Part shown: piece after piece, positions 38,047-50,299 of the stretch | Layout of the letters: the number at the start of each line of letters is the position of its first letter | How positions within the stretch are numbered: position 1 is the stretch's first letter | Source of the DNA: Pholis gunnellus | Lineage: Eukaryota; Chordata; Actinopteri; Perciformes; Pholidae | Assembly: GCA_910591455.2 (NCBI GenBank) | Contig: OU342819.1 | Coordinates: 19,905,762 to 19,969,761 of the forward strand | DNA: 64,000 nt | Direction of reading: 5' to 3' | Notes under the pieces: generated by a model | Told to the model about the DNA's origin: nothing | What the model saw: only the letters and a program-made list of their open reading frames with translations | The model's database searches: none | Translations under genes and position numbers: made by a program

Positions 38047-41000
38047 CTGTGCAGGTCTTACCTGCTCCTGGCCCAGGATGAAGGTCCCTCCTGGTTTAAT
38101 GGGGCGCCACGCTGACAGGTTTTGCCCCGAGCTTTTCTTCACCCCGTCCTGGTAGGCCTCCCAGACACCGTCGCGTGTTGTCCACGTCATGCACACGTGA
38201 TGCCACTTCCCATCGGTCATGGTTATCGGCAATGTGACCGCCTGAAAAGAGGAACATGCCATTAAAAGGAGGAACACAGGGAATGTTCTTTGCCTTCCTT
38301 CTGGAGGAGTCTTCACCAAGCATCACTGGAACATCGTGGAAACAAATTCCCCAAATAAAACTCTTTTGGATAAAGGATTTAAACAGCCTTTAGCATGAAT
38401 GTGCTCACAACTGTAGGGAAGGTGGATAATATGACAATCTCCACTCCACTCACTTAAAATGAATCACAGCCTGAGTTTAATCTGCATTCTGTGTCATCGA
38501 TCGGTTTGACGACTGCCAAGTGTGACGGTGACGAGAAGAAAGCAAACATGGCAGTTTATCTCTCGTGTTTAATGTCACTCCTACAGACAATTAGGCCAAT
38601 CAATTAGGATAATCAGATTAATTGCTTCGTTGATTTGTTTGTTAAGCTCCCTGCTCCCAGCACCGGGGCAAGGAAGCAAGGTATCAGCTTTTCAGAGAAT
38701 GAACGATTAGAAGGGTACGTCATGAAACCAGAAAGTGTTATTTAAATGGAGATGTCCACAATTTTCATGAAATTACGAAATAAAATAAGAATATAACATA
38801 TAATATAAAACACTAGACTAATGTGTTGTGAGTCAATGTTATTCCCCACAATAACTGTGTTTACATGTTTTCATTTACTTATTATACTTAACTTTCATAC
38901 TAAACTAAAACCACTCGCCCAAGTAGCAAAACAAACACACTTAACAAAACATAACATAACAAAGTTATCCTTTTCCTAAACCGAACAAAGTAGTTTTGTT
39001 TCCAGCAGGCGCACGGATCGCTTGTGTTTCTGGACATTTATAGGAGAATGCACGAAACGATATCATACGGATTTACTGGTTGTCTTCACAAATATCATCT
39101 TCAGAATACTTTTGGGAGAAAACACAAGCTGCCCAATTGTTGCGTTAGCTACTGTAGCACCTAGCTACATGCAACAGGCTCTGTTGCGATGTCGTAGCTA
39201 ACTCTTTGATATACGGCGTCGGTGCAAAAGGGTGTTGTTACTCCTGAAAAGAAGCCATGTTCTCAAAAGAAGTCACTGTCCTCTCCTTCTCTGACATCCA
39301 CTTTTGAGGTGATGCTCTCCTGTCAGCCTGAGCTGCGACTATCACACCTCACTGTGGGCTAGATTAGCAACACTCTTGGGCATGGACGTGTGAGAACAGT
39401 GTTACTTACCGATTCTGCCTAAAGCAGCTTGACAGAGAAATCCCTCTATAAGAACTTCATACAGGGTTCTGAGTCTGTAATCTTTTAATATGCAGTAGCA
39501 ACAGTCTGTCCTGAATGAGAATCAGCGGGGACCAAATTAAGAATTTCATTTGTAAAAGGTACAATGAAGAGATTTAACGTCCAAATCTGGGTTTGTCGAC
39601 ATAGTACAACACTTAGTTATTGCATTGCTCTTACCTTGTCGCTGATTAACAGCTCCATAGGGTTGCTGCCCCATTCGATGAGCACCAGCTCATTGGCTTG
39701 TCCGGGTACGGCGTAGGAGAAGGGGGTGCCGAGGCCAGGGCCTGCTCCAGCCTTCAGCCACAGGCAGATGGTCAGGGCGAAGATCTCGTTGAGCGGCGAC
39801 CGCTTCATCCTGGCGTACATGTAGTTGGTCTTCATGGGGAAGTCGAGCAGGAAAGCGCTGGGAGTCTTTAGCTTCTTCCCTGGTGAGACGGAGAGTGAAG
39901 GATTTAGATTCAGGTCATTCATTGGTACTGTTCTTTCGTCAGCGGTTGGTTTTAATTGAACAACTGCAGGTAGAGTTCTGTAGCAGTTTAATTGATAGAT
40001 TTCTCATATCTACGCCCAGCTCGTTTTCATTCACCGGGCGTCAAACACTGACTCTTTCTCACGTTCCTTGGCATCTGATTCCGATGCACAACCCTTTAGG
40101 GTCCGTAGGAGACGCGCTGGGCTTTCAAGTAACTGCAACGTAAACCCATCCACGTCATTGTTAGATGATCAGAGAAAATGCTCAGTCAGTGTGATGACGT
40201 AGTACAAAGACCCCCATGGTGGGTGGAGGGGTCAAACACACACAGGAACACATACAGGACTTTCATCCTCGAGACCTGTGTTGAGTTATCACGAAGTCAC
40301 GTTAGACATGTTTGTGACTTGTTTTCTATCCTTTTCTGTAATGCTACGTTGCTTGTTGTGCCTTTCTGTTTTATTGTCTTATTTTTTAGGTCTTATGACA
40401 GCATATTTCCATACCTCAGTGAATTGCCCTGTGTCTGAATAGTGCTCCTTTAATACAATTGCCTTGCTTGTGTTTTACTTAGTTTTCGTACATTTTTTAA
40501 GCCCAACACCACCTCTCTATAATGTTTATGGAAATATGTTTGTGTCACGGAGAAAACAGTTGTTTGTCAGGCTGCAGTCTCTTCACAGCAAGGCGAGACA
40601 TCCCATCTCAACATTTGCTTGGAAGTAAATTTGTAATGTTTTGTTTCGCCTGCACGCCTGTTAATGGGTTACCAATTAACCAGTTGGCCACCAATTAACA
40701 CCGCCGACATAATCATAACCTCACGTCACTCGAACGTGTGTGCGTACCGAGGTCAGTGTTGCCATGGTGCAGTTGGCCGAGCACCGTTTCCAGCTTGCCG
40801 TGAGCGGCGCCTCGCAGACTCGTCTCTTTGCCGCCGAAAGGCGACCGCCGCGGGCTGTGATCGTCTCCGTGGCGGCTGTCGTGGTGGTCGATGCCGTGGT
40901 GATCGTCGCGGCGATCGTTGTGACGGTCGTCGTGGTGTCCAGGTCCGTGGTGATCGTCGTGATGGTCGTCGTGATGGTCGTCGTGGTTTCCAGGTCCGTG

Positions 41001-44000
41001 GTGATCGTCGTGGTGGTCGTCGTGGTGTCCAAGTCCGTGGTGATCGTCGTGGTGATCGTCGTGGTGATCGTCGTGGTGGTCGTCGTGGTCATCGTGGTGG
41101 GGGCTGTGATGGTTGCCGTGGTGACCGAGCTGTCGGCCGTAGTGCCAGTCGTAGTGGTGGTCGTGATAGCGACTGCGGTGACCGCTGCTGCGATGGTTGT
41201 TCCTGTGGCTGCCGTAGTGATTTGCGTGATAGCTGTCGTGGTGGTCGTCGTGGTGACCGGTGCCACGGTGGTCGTCGTGATGGTCGTCACGGCGACCAGA
41301 ACCACGGTGGTCGCCGTAGTGGCCGTCACGATGACCGGTGCCGTGGTGGTCGTCGCGGTGACCGGTGCCGTGGTGGTCGTCGGGGTGGTCGTCACGATGA
41401 CCAGTGCCGTGGTGGTCGTCGCGGTGACCGGTGCCGTGGTGGTCGTCGTGGTGGTCGTCGCGGTGACCGGTGCCGTGGTGGTCGTCGTGGTGGTCGTCGC
41501 GATGACCGGTGCCGGGGTGGTCGTCATGGTGATCGTCGTGATGGTCGTCGGGGCGGCTGCTGCTGCTGCTGCCGTGGTGGTCGTCGTGGTGATCGTCACG
41601 GTGATCTTGGTAATAGCTGTGCAGCTGCTCCTCCAGGGCGGTGATCTTCCGCTGGAGGAGTTCTCTCAGAGAGCTGGAGTACGAGCTGGACGAGTTCCTG
41701 GCCTGAAGAAGCACAAACACATCAGTCAGCTCTGCTCCGTTAACACTCGAATGTGACAAAATAAAACACGGCTTTAGAAGTCCAGATATCTACCGGTCAA
41801 GCAAGGAAAAGACTCATTCACATCCATTTGTTTAGCACATATTTTTATTTGGCAACAATAATGTAATAATTTCCCGAAAATGTAATACAATTTGCACTTA
41901 ATCTCATCGGACATGTAATAAAACCCAATAATGTAATAACTGTCCTAACTTGAATTGAAATGACATTTTTACTAATAATGTAATTTCAGATGGGTTATTT
42001 ATTACAAAACTGATGAATAAATAAATTAAAAAGATGTTTTTTTCTCTCAGAAATGTAAAATGTGCAGCTTTACAAAAGGTAAAACAGTGTTTTCAGTATG
42101 CTAACATGACACTAACAGTAATATTTGAAACTGAATTTGAAGTTGAAACAAGTGAGCAAACTCAATTTGCTGATGAAGATGTGGGAAACAGAAAAAAACA
42201 CCGTGAGATGGGATAGTTTTTGTTGGGGAAAATCTAAATGACTAATGATATACTTCATGGCATCTTCCGATAATCAAAGTGACCATTGATCTAATGAGTG
42301 ACCCTTGATATGGCGTCCTGCTAGACTTAGCGGGCTTCCTTTTGTCACTCGGGAAGACCACTGTCTATTCTTTTTAAGTGTCAAGGCCTGCTGAGAGCAG
42401 GATCTTCTAAAGTAGAAAGATAACAAAGAACTGTGGACCTTCATTGAAGACCAAATGCTCTAGTGAAGTTACAAACCCTTTGTTCTTTTGACGCCATATG
42501 TATTGTATTGTGTAGGTGTCACCTCCTGTGACATAATGCTATATGTACCAGTGTCTCAGAGCCAGATCTCTGAGCAGTCTTGGCACGTTGATGTATAGAC
42601 GTTGTCGGTCTTGCGTGAATTTTTCTAACAGTTTTGTTAAACTTTCCGCGGTCAAGAATTAACTTCTTTGCTTCAAGAAGTGTCAAAAGAAGAAATTACT
42701 TAATTTAAAAATCACTAAAGAGTCAGAAGTTCTTTGCAGTGTATTCAATATTTTTAATTTATTAGTGAATAAACTAATTGTGGAATTACATTTAAAGTTG
42801 CAAGGGAATAGTTTCCACCCCTCCCTCCTCTCCCTTGCTCATCCTCGTCTTCCTCACCAGCAAATCCGGCTTTGTTCCCTGCCAGCGCACGCTATGATTA
42901 ATAGCCTCGTCAGGGAGGATGAGGCTAATTGAAGGTGAGGCTTGCTAGCGCCTTTCGGTGCGTGGCCAGAGGCTGGTGGTGTAGATATCCTGTTAGAGGA
43001 TGCAGTGACGGAAGGTAACTACCTGCTATGCGCTTCTGTTTTGTCTCACACCTAGGAGGGAGATGGAGGGGATTTCTGGCAACACTTTCCCAGAACAAGA
43101 CCCGAGACCACCTGCGCTGATAACAAGGCTTTCACAGGCCGGCGGGCGGAAGGGTTTAGTCTCGCAAGGTGACACCAGCATCATTAAATGCTGTCACACA
43201 AGTGGAACAGCAGAACCACATGTGTGGCTTGTTTCAGGTGCTGGAACACAATTTAGAGAATGTATTCCTGTGCGATGTTCACACAAAGACCAACATTCAG
43301 AGAGAGCAATGACAGAAGCCACTAAAATTCCCATGTGAGCACTGATTTAGTGCTTTATTGTGCTCACACTGAAATAAATGTAAGTTAAAAAGTGAAAGGT
43401 TTCTGAACGTCTGGATCAGTGGTTCAAAACCTTTTTGAACCTTTTAAAAGGACAAAAAGTTGACCCACTTGGCCTGGTTTCAACAGAAGAAACAGATCCT
43501 TAATTCCCAATGCGATTAACCAGGAAGAATACACAGTAAATGAATGTACTGATAACAATTTCTCAGGCTATAGTACCGTCCCCTCTTCCTCCTTGGTCTC
43601 ACTCCAACATGTGAAGGTTGGACAAAGGGATGAAGGCTGATACAATGTAGAGCAGCTTCCTGTTTGAGACACTGATATCTAGCAGAGAGATGGAGGCTCC
43701 AACTTTGGAATGCTACTTAAAATGCATGCGTTTATTTCAAAACGACATATTCCACTAAAATGTACCTTTTAAAAAACGCCCTTTTAGTGCAGTGAACACA
43801 AACAGTAATCTAAGTGTGACCTGTCTGAATGTCTTAATGAAACACATCCTTCTTACAGTATTTTGGCAGTGGACAGCACCGGCAGCGGATTCAGCGGCTG
43901 AGCTCGTGAACCTGAATGACGCAGGATATAACCCCAATTAAGTCAAACCCTTGATAGGCTTCCGCCTCCGCAGACTGTTCAGCTGCTCCTTGCAGACGCA

Positions 44001-46007
44001 TTACTAAGCACCTCAACATGTTTATGTAGGGCAGGAGGAGAGAGCACCTCCTTCAGGAGCTCTTACGGAATGTTTACCCTTTTCACCTGAAACTTCACAG
44101 CTTTAATTACAGCCACATGAATATATTTAGATAGGAGACAGCGCAGTGAATTGTTTGCCCCGCAGAGTTTTTTGTACAGTTAAGAGAAGAAACTCTTGGA
44201 TTTAATTCTTTAGAAAATGTTGCTGCTTCTGTAGGAGCTGCAGACCGAATGTTGTTTACTCGTGGCCTATGCACTCTCTGAACTTTCAACCTGCTTCAAC
44301 TCTCTCTGTGGTCCATTACTTGAGTTTTTGCATTTGTACACCTTTAGTGGCTGAAGCTACGAGCCAGAAAATCAACCCTGCAGGTCAAGCTGTACAAGCT
44401 ACCATTAAGGTGGAGCTCCAACTCAAAGACGTTGTCATCAGGGATAATAAAGCAGACGCTCGTAATGGTGGAATGTAACTACATACATGTACTCAAGTGC
44501 TATAATTAAGGACAAATTCTAGATATTAGTACTTGAATATTTCCGTTTTATGCAGCTTTATACTTCTACTCCACAAAATCTTATAGGTAAATATTGTACT
44601 TTCCAGATCACAGTTTGTCATCCCCTTACTATCCAGGGAAAAACACATATATCCAGATGTGTTGATGTTGAAGTGTTCCTTTATGTGTTTAGAAAATCCT
44701 TATACTTCTTCAGCTAAATGAACTCTTTAAAAAGCCTCTTGGATCAGCTGAAAAATGCATTGTCACAGAGGTGAAGACAGGGCTGTGTTTTTTTTTTTTA
44801 GAGATACGTGGTTCTCACAGGACAGCGTCACTACACAAATATGATGATCTTACAGAATATGATGCATTGCTGAAGATTTATAACAGATTTATAACAGTTT
44901 ATAACGAAGTTAAGAACATCTACAGCAGTAAAATGCGACATACAAATCCATGCAGCGGTAATATTGATCCAGAAACACTGAAAGGGAACCATTTACTGCA
45001 TACTTTTTTATACTGTATGTACATTTCGATGATACTTAGGTTAGGCTTTGAATGCAGGACTTCTATTTGTGTATTATGTAAACTGGAGTTTATAGTCTTA
45101 AAAAAACCCACAGGTAGCCTCATTGTTTTCCCTGCTCTGAACAAATGCTCATCTATCAGTGCATATCTTTCCTGGCATTGGTCAGAATTTGTAATTTTGG
45201 TTGTTTGGCGGTTAATCCCCACTGGGAACAACATACATTGCAGATTTGTGCACTCACCTGCAAGTTTTCCAGCCTTTCCTTCAGTGTCTGCAGTGTTTTC
45301 CCCGTCTGTTCGGGGGAGAAGGAGCTGTGTTTTCCATATGACGAGCCCTTCCTTGGGTGTGAGTCCGACCTGTGTCCGCCATGGGAGTAGTGGTGGTCAC
45401 TGCCATGATGCGACGAAGGCCCGTGGTGCGATGACGATGGCGTATGGTGGCCACCGTGATGCCCGCGGTGGTCATCAGGGTGCCCGTCGTGATGATTGTC
45501 ATGATGGGTGTCGTGGTGAGTATCGGGATGGTTTTCGTGGTGGTTGTTGTGGTGATCGGTGCCATGGTGACCACCGAAGCCCTCGCACAAGGTGAGTTTG
45601 GCGGTCAGCTCCCTGATGGTCTCCCGCTGGTCCAGGATGGTCTCCTTTTGCCTCACGAGGCTCTCGCGCAGGTGCAAGATGGTGGCTTTGGCCTCGTCGG
45701 ACATCACGCCTCGCCGGCTGCTGCCGTTGGGACCATTTGTGTGGCCGTTGCTGCTCGGCCCATGGGGCACACTGGGCGGGGAGTAGCAGCTGGGGTCCGC
45801 TTCTGGGGGAATTGGGGTGCAGACAAATTTGGGGCTACTGCCATAGTCATATTCAATGCCTGGCAGACTTCCTGTTGCTGATGCTGCACATGACAGGAAG
45901 TAGTAGAGAATTAGAGAACGTGGGGGGAAGAAGGGGAGGACAAACCCCAGAGAGGCTCCATCCCATTGCTGGAGTCTTGCAGACAGAGGACTGACGTCTC
46001 TGGCCAT
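37709..46007 (-). CDS. Neuronal pentraxin-like protein with His/Asp-rich insertion
   Basis: Five exons in phase: 45258-46007 (or from 45883), 40748-41702, 39635-39879, 38062-38241 and 37709-37918 (stop 37709-37711), giving 779 residues by the longer model. Neuronal pentraxins (about 430-500 residues) are secreted or membrane-tethered synaptic proteins that cluster AMPA receptors. Matches: KFVCTPIPPEAD; coiled coil RQKETILDQRETIRELTAKL; second coil around LRELLQRKITALEEQL; pentraxin domain with TNYMYARMKRS, GTPFSYAVPGQANELVLIEW, the signature HHVCMTWTTRDG, and GQEQ then DTLGGRFD. Unusual: exon 2 inserts about 250 residues made mostly of Asp and His, and exon 1 carries another His-rich run. Start: ATG at 46007 (A at -3, G at +4) is followed by a hydrophobic stretch ending SCAASA, like a signal sequence. 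But that stretch is also a textbook pyrimidine tract before TGTGCAG at 45884, so an upstream signal exon is possible. Confidence 0.88.
38009..38042. repeat. TA microsatellite
   Basis: About 17 TA units in the intron just after pentraxin exon 38062-38241. Confidence 0.95.
40024..40245 (+). repeat. Dispersed fish repeat (GGGCGTCAAA family), copy 1
   Basis: Shares TTTTCATTC, GGGCGTCAAA, GGCTTTCA, GTAACTGC/GTACCTGCC, CCCATC and GGTGGG blocks in order with 58128-58290. It lies in a pentraxin intron. Confidence 0.7.
40865..41612 (-). repeat. Coding minisatellite for Asp/His-rich tract
   Basis: Imperfect units encoding DDHHDDHHGTGHR and shorter DDHHGTGHR forms (about 39 and 27 bp), built from GAY CAY triplets. 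Almost every reading frame is open through it, giving spurious Val- and Arg/Gly-rich frames on the plus strand. Confidence 0.9.
42250..42660 (+). mobile_element. Possible solo LTR
   Basis: Composition resembles an LTR: a late block with CTCAGAGCCAGATCTCTGAG, then TTGGCACG and TTGTCGGTCTTGCGTGAAT, like an R/U5 region. No paired copy, target-site duplication or internal genes are seen, so this is weak. Confidence 0.25.
44462..44582 (+). repeat. Dispersed fish repeat, copy 2 (ACTTGAGTATTTCC family)
   Basis: AATGGTGGAATGTAACTACA, TACTCAAGTGCTATA, TAGTACTTGAATATTTCC, TTCTACTCCAC in order; the reverse complement of 13868-13990 aligns with it. Confidence 0.75.
45390..45585 (-). repeat. Second His-rich coding tract in pentraxin exon 1
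   Basis: Encodes a run rich in HH, DHH, DTHHD and SSHHGPSSHHG between the first coiled coil and the SPEQTGKTLQTLKERLENLQ coil. It is less regular than the exon 2 tract. Confidence 0.85.
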
Positions 46008-48249
46008 ATTTGGCCTGAGTCCAAGTTATTCCTCGACAAATGACCAACGTCCTCCCGGGCCTTAGCTCTGTTGTGACGAACACCATGAATGGAGGTCATA
46101 CGCGTTGGATTGAGACGTAGTGGTGCAACACATGTCAACAGCGAAATCACAGATGAAATCTCCCAGACAGCATTAATTCCTTTAGCGGCGCCAACTCAAA
46201 GGCAGCTGTTCAGCTGTTTGCCTTCGAGACAACCGTGCGGTATCACCCACGATTTCTCGGCTCCATGGCTAGTTAACAAGCCGTGAGAGCTGGGCTTGAT
46301 AGGTCATGCGGTCTCTGGGAGGAGGTGTTGGGCTGCCGCCAGCCAAATGATCTCTTTTGGCTCCAAGTACCTCCTGTGTTCGACAGCCAAGAGTAATCCT
46401 TTCAACTTTGGCTTCTAACCACTCATCTGATCCCAGTCTGCTCTTACCTGTAGGGCAGCAAAGATATCAAGAAGTCAAGAAAAACGGAGATAGATTGGAT
46501 AATAAATGACTGAACTGGAACTTTTGAATGACTTTATCTCAAAAAGTCCTGGGACAACAGATGATAAATAGCCTCTTGGCTAACTCTGGCACATTAATGT
46601 TTTATTAATGTGCACTGTCCCTACCAAATAAACCAATAGATAAATAATATTAATTTATTGAGTGTATGTTCCAGTTTGAAGCATGAATAATTTACATTGC
46701 AATATTAGAACAACAAAGTAAAAATTGTCCGAGTTAGATGAATAAATGCAAAGATGTCAAAGAGTGAAGGGACAGAATGCGATTCAAACAAAGGCAACCT
46801 GGGTCACGACTGAATTCAACAGATGTAATAGTTTTAAATATTGTTTAGATAGCCAACAGGAAGAAAATGCATTCGTGAAATGTGATCTGCATCATAAAAA
46901 ATTCATCAAATTCATTATTAAATCGCTCCTTCAGTCCGTCAGCATTTCCTGCCAGCACTGAGCCAGCAGACTATGGTACAAGTTCACTGACGGCAGCAGG
47001 AAGTCGACAGCGCTAAGGGAAGATTATAAGTCGTACATAGGTGAGTTCAAAACAGCTTCCAAGACCATTTGCACATCCTCATTTTAAACATTCTTGCTTG
47101 CAAGGTGTATTTCTCACAATCCTATTATTCCGAACATAATCACATAATTCTGCCTAATCGATGAAAGTTTCCTGAATATACGCAGCATAAACTGGTAGAA
47201 ACATATTCTACGTATTACATTTTTGCTGTTGCTTGTTGCATACATTTGTGAGGGGAACAGATGTGGCAGCATGTGGCGAGTCTTCCAAATGCTTGTTGGG
47301 TCAGCCAGAGAGAAAGATGCAAAAGCCAAGTGGAACACACAAGACACTGTTTCTTCTAAGCTCCTTATCTACATCACCAGTTCAAACTGCTGAGTCTCAG
47401 GCACTGCACTCTCCGTGACACCGTTCTTCTTGGAAAAATGACAACGATGGTTATATGTGTAAACTATGAGTCTACATGTTTATGTTTAGAGTTAAATCAA
47501 TAGTTTGACATTTTGAGAAATACTCTTGGAGTAACCAAATAAGTGTAACGTAGAAGGATTGAAAACACTTGCGCTTCTGTATGTTTAACACATAGAAATA
47601 CAACAGGAGTAGAACAGACATTCCCTTTCAAGTAGCAGGATGGTCAGAGCGGCAGCCATTTTGATGTGTACCGTTGCCATTGTGACCGTTGTAGAGGGCT
47701 AACTTCTGTATAAACTAAACCGACTTATGGCAAGTGGCGGACTCACTGAGATGAAGTTTTGCACGACTGAAACAAGCATCGACGTAGTAATGTTACAAAG
47801 CGTAAATTAGAATAACAAATGAATGCTTCATCCACACACTCTTGTCACAGCGTAGGAAAGCACATCACTATCGCCTGATGAGTCTGATGAGCATTAAAGA
47901 ATGGCTGAATAGCCACCTAGCCAGCTGTCCGCTAGTTAGCTAGCTAGCTAGAATTCCACCATGCTTTAATGCTAGGGGTTACAGGAAATGAGCAGAACAG
48001 GGGGCTGGTGGGTCTAATGGTTCCTCTACCTCGCTCCCCACCACTCGGGAGAAGGACTCACTACCTAGCTAACTAGCTAGCCATCCATCCATCTCCGCAG
48101 CTGTGTCCGACCCCACTGATGCCTGTTGTCACCCTAACAACAGCAATCGTGATTTTCTTCTGTGCTAGTCGAATGGAAACAGTTCAATACCCATTCTACA
48201 TCTATTCTAATTGCATGGTTAACTAAAATATGAAGCTGCAGCCAGCGAC

Positions 48250-48480
48250 CCATTAGCTTAGCTCTGCAGGAAGACTGGATTCAAGGGGAAGTAGCTAGTC
48301 CGACTCTGTACAAAGGCAACAAAATCCAACTACAAGCGCCGCTAAATGTTACCAATCCAAATCTTAGATGTTGTTTGTTTGATCTGTACAAACATTTTTA
48401 AAAACAACAAGCTGTGATTTCATGGGCACTTCTGTGCCGGACTATTTCTTAGGTGTTTCTCGCTGAGTGCAGTTTAATGA
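48250..48480 (+). repeat. Fish MITE/SINE-like repeat, copy 2
   Basis: CCCATTAGCTTAGCTCTGCA, AGCTAGTCCGACTCTGTACA, TTTGATCTGTACAAAC and GTGCCGGACTATTTCTTAG in order, a layout familiar from percomorph genomes. Related to 17036-17222. Confidence 0.75.
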
Positions 48481-50299
48481 GGCGATGCCTGCAGCCAATA
48501 GATAAAGGCCTTAATCTGACAGTGAGCCCCGCTGTCTGATACTTAAAGACAACATTAGTGGAGATTTAGGTGCCATGATACTTCACTGAGGCACGAGGCG
48601 TCACACATGAGCCCAAAGAGCATCGTCAAGGGCGTTGAGTATTGCTATTTCCCCCTTTTTTTGAGAGAAATATGATGACCGCTTGTGTGGCTTAAACAAC
48701 CATAAAACGGTTCAGCAGTTGTGCACCTTTGGTTGCTACAGTAGCTACTACATATAGACCTATAGCAAAAAATGATATACTAAAATATGACCATATCCTT
48801 AGTATTGCATTGAAATTCCATATGTTATATCATTTGTGTCTGTGTGGAAAATACTAATAAACAGCCTATATAATTAAAATAATAGCCTATCACACTATAT
48901 TGATATATTTTACACTTTTTGTTTTTTATTTATTTTCTCTCATTTTCTCCAATTGTCTTTTCTGGATGACAATAAAACAATGTAAATGTTTCTTTTCTGT
49001 AATTTTCACTATAACCAGTGTAGTGTATGTATAGTGGCCCTTGGAGGAGCAGTACATCAGGTCCATCTGCTTATGTTTCCCTCAGCGGAGGCAGAGCAGA
49101 CTGCAAGGAACACGTCTCCCTGCTCCACCTCTTCCTCCCCAGAGTGACAGACTAATAGGATTGCTTGGATTTAATGCTATTTAATGCTATTTAACGAGGG
49201 GATTGGCTACAGGGTCCAATTTCCCCCCCCCCCCCAAACCACACAAAGTCAAGCCATTGTTGTCACACGTGTCACTGCAGAAGAAGAAGATGTCTGTGAC
49301 AAGTTTGCTGTATTTCCTCACTACTTCATTATGTTTAAATACCCGGTATCAATAAACACTTTGTTTCCCGACATGTGCACGTTCAGCTTCTCAAGCCAAT
49401 CCCGGCCCCTTGTGCGGATCAGCCACCCAGGTTCACTGGATACACGTCCCACCTCCTGGCCTTACCCTCCCTGCAGCTTAAAGCCGCTCCTCCTCCTCCT
49501 CCTCCTGTTCACATCCTGAGGTCACCTCCTTACTTGATGCAACAAATCGCAGGAGTCATTTGAGACATTGTGTAGCAATTGTTGACCGCGTTTTGAGATT
49601 TGTCTGATAAATAAAATCAGCAACTAAAATGTTTCTTAATAAAGCACCGGTTAGAAAATGCTTGTTCTCAGATTTCTGTGATGAAACAATGTGTAACAAT
49701 AAAAACTTAGTATGAAAGTAAACTTTATCATTTGGAAACAGCTGCTCCATCCATATTTCCTCCTCAAGAGAAATTTAAAATATTTAGACTTTCATAATAA
49801 TAGTAGTAATAATAGAGTTTTCCCAGAGAAGCTTAATATTCATCAAGAGAACACATAAAAGAAAAAGTTCTTCATTTTTGGCAAACTCTTAGCGCCACTC
49901 TAATTCACATTACATTACATATTTACATACATCTTTATCAGTAAAAAGCCTTTTCTAGTTTAAAATCTGCTGTACATTAAATCAAACTTGAACTTAATCT
50001 TAATTGGAATCCTTTTAGTTCAATATGAGACTCCATTAGCATAAAGCCATTACTGAAAGCATGCTCTTTTATATTGTGATGAGTTTAATTGTCAAAACTT
50101 TCTTTCTCAGTAATTTATGCAAAAGAAATGCATCACAGTGTATTAATGGGAACGTCTGAGGCATTAAAATACAGTGACGGTCACTCTCGTATCCTCTCAT
50201 GTCTGTAGACCTCTGCATTATAAACTAGCTGCAGTCACAGTAATGTCTATACTTACACACATTTACATTATATCTCTTGGAGAGAATCATTTATAAATT

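Larger units (their letters stand above)
41703..45257 (-). other. Pentraxin intron 1
   Basis: Contains a possible solo LTR near 42250-42660, single-copy-looking GC-richer DNA at 42810-43030, and one dispersed repeat near 44462-44582. No extra exon found. Confidence 0.5.

Noticed and set aside
40664..41756. Long plus-strand and alternate-frame open frames rich in Val, Arg/Gly or Thr
   Set aside because: They are the other frames of the Asp/His coding minisatellite. Only the minus-strand frame joins family sequence on both sides with proper splice phases.
44771..45595. 274-codon plus-strand frame
   Set aside because: Its tail is the antisense of pentraxin exon 1 and the rest lacks any family resemblance.
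47930..48085. CTAGCTAG palindromes on both sides of a 100-bp core as transposon ends
   Set aside because: Only short GCTA-type simple repeats with no matching element or target duplication; could be chance.
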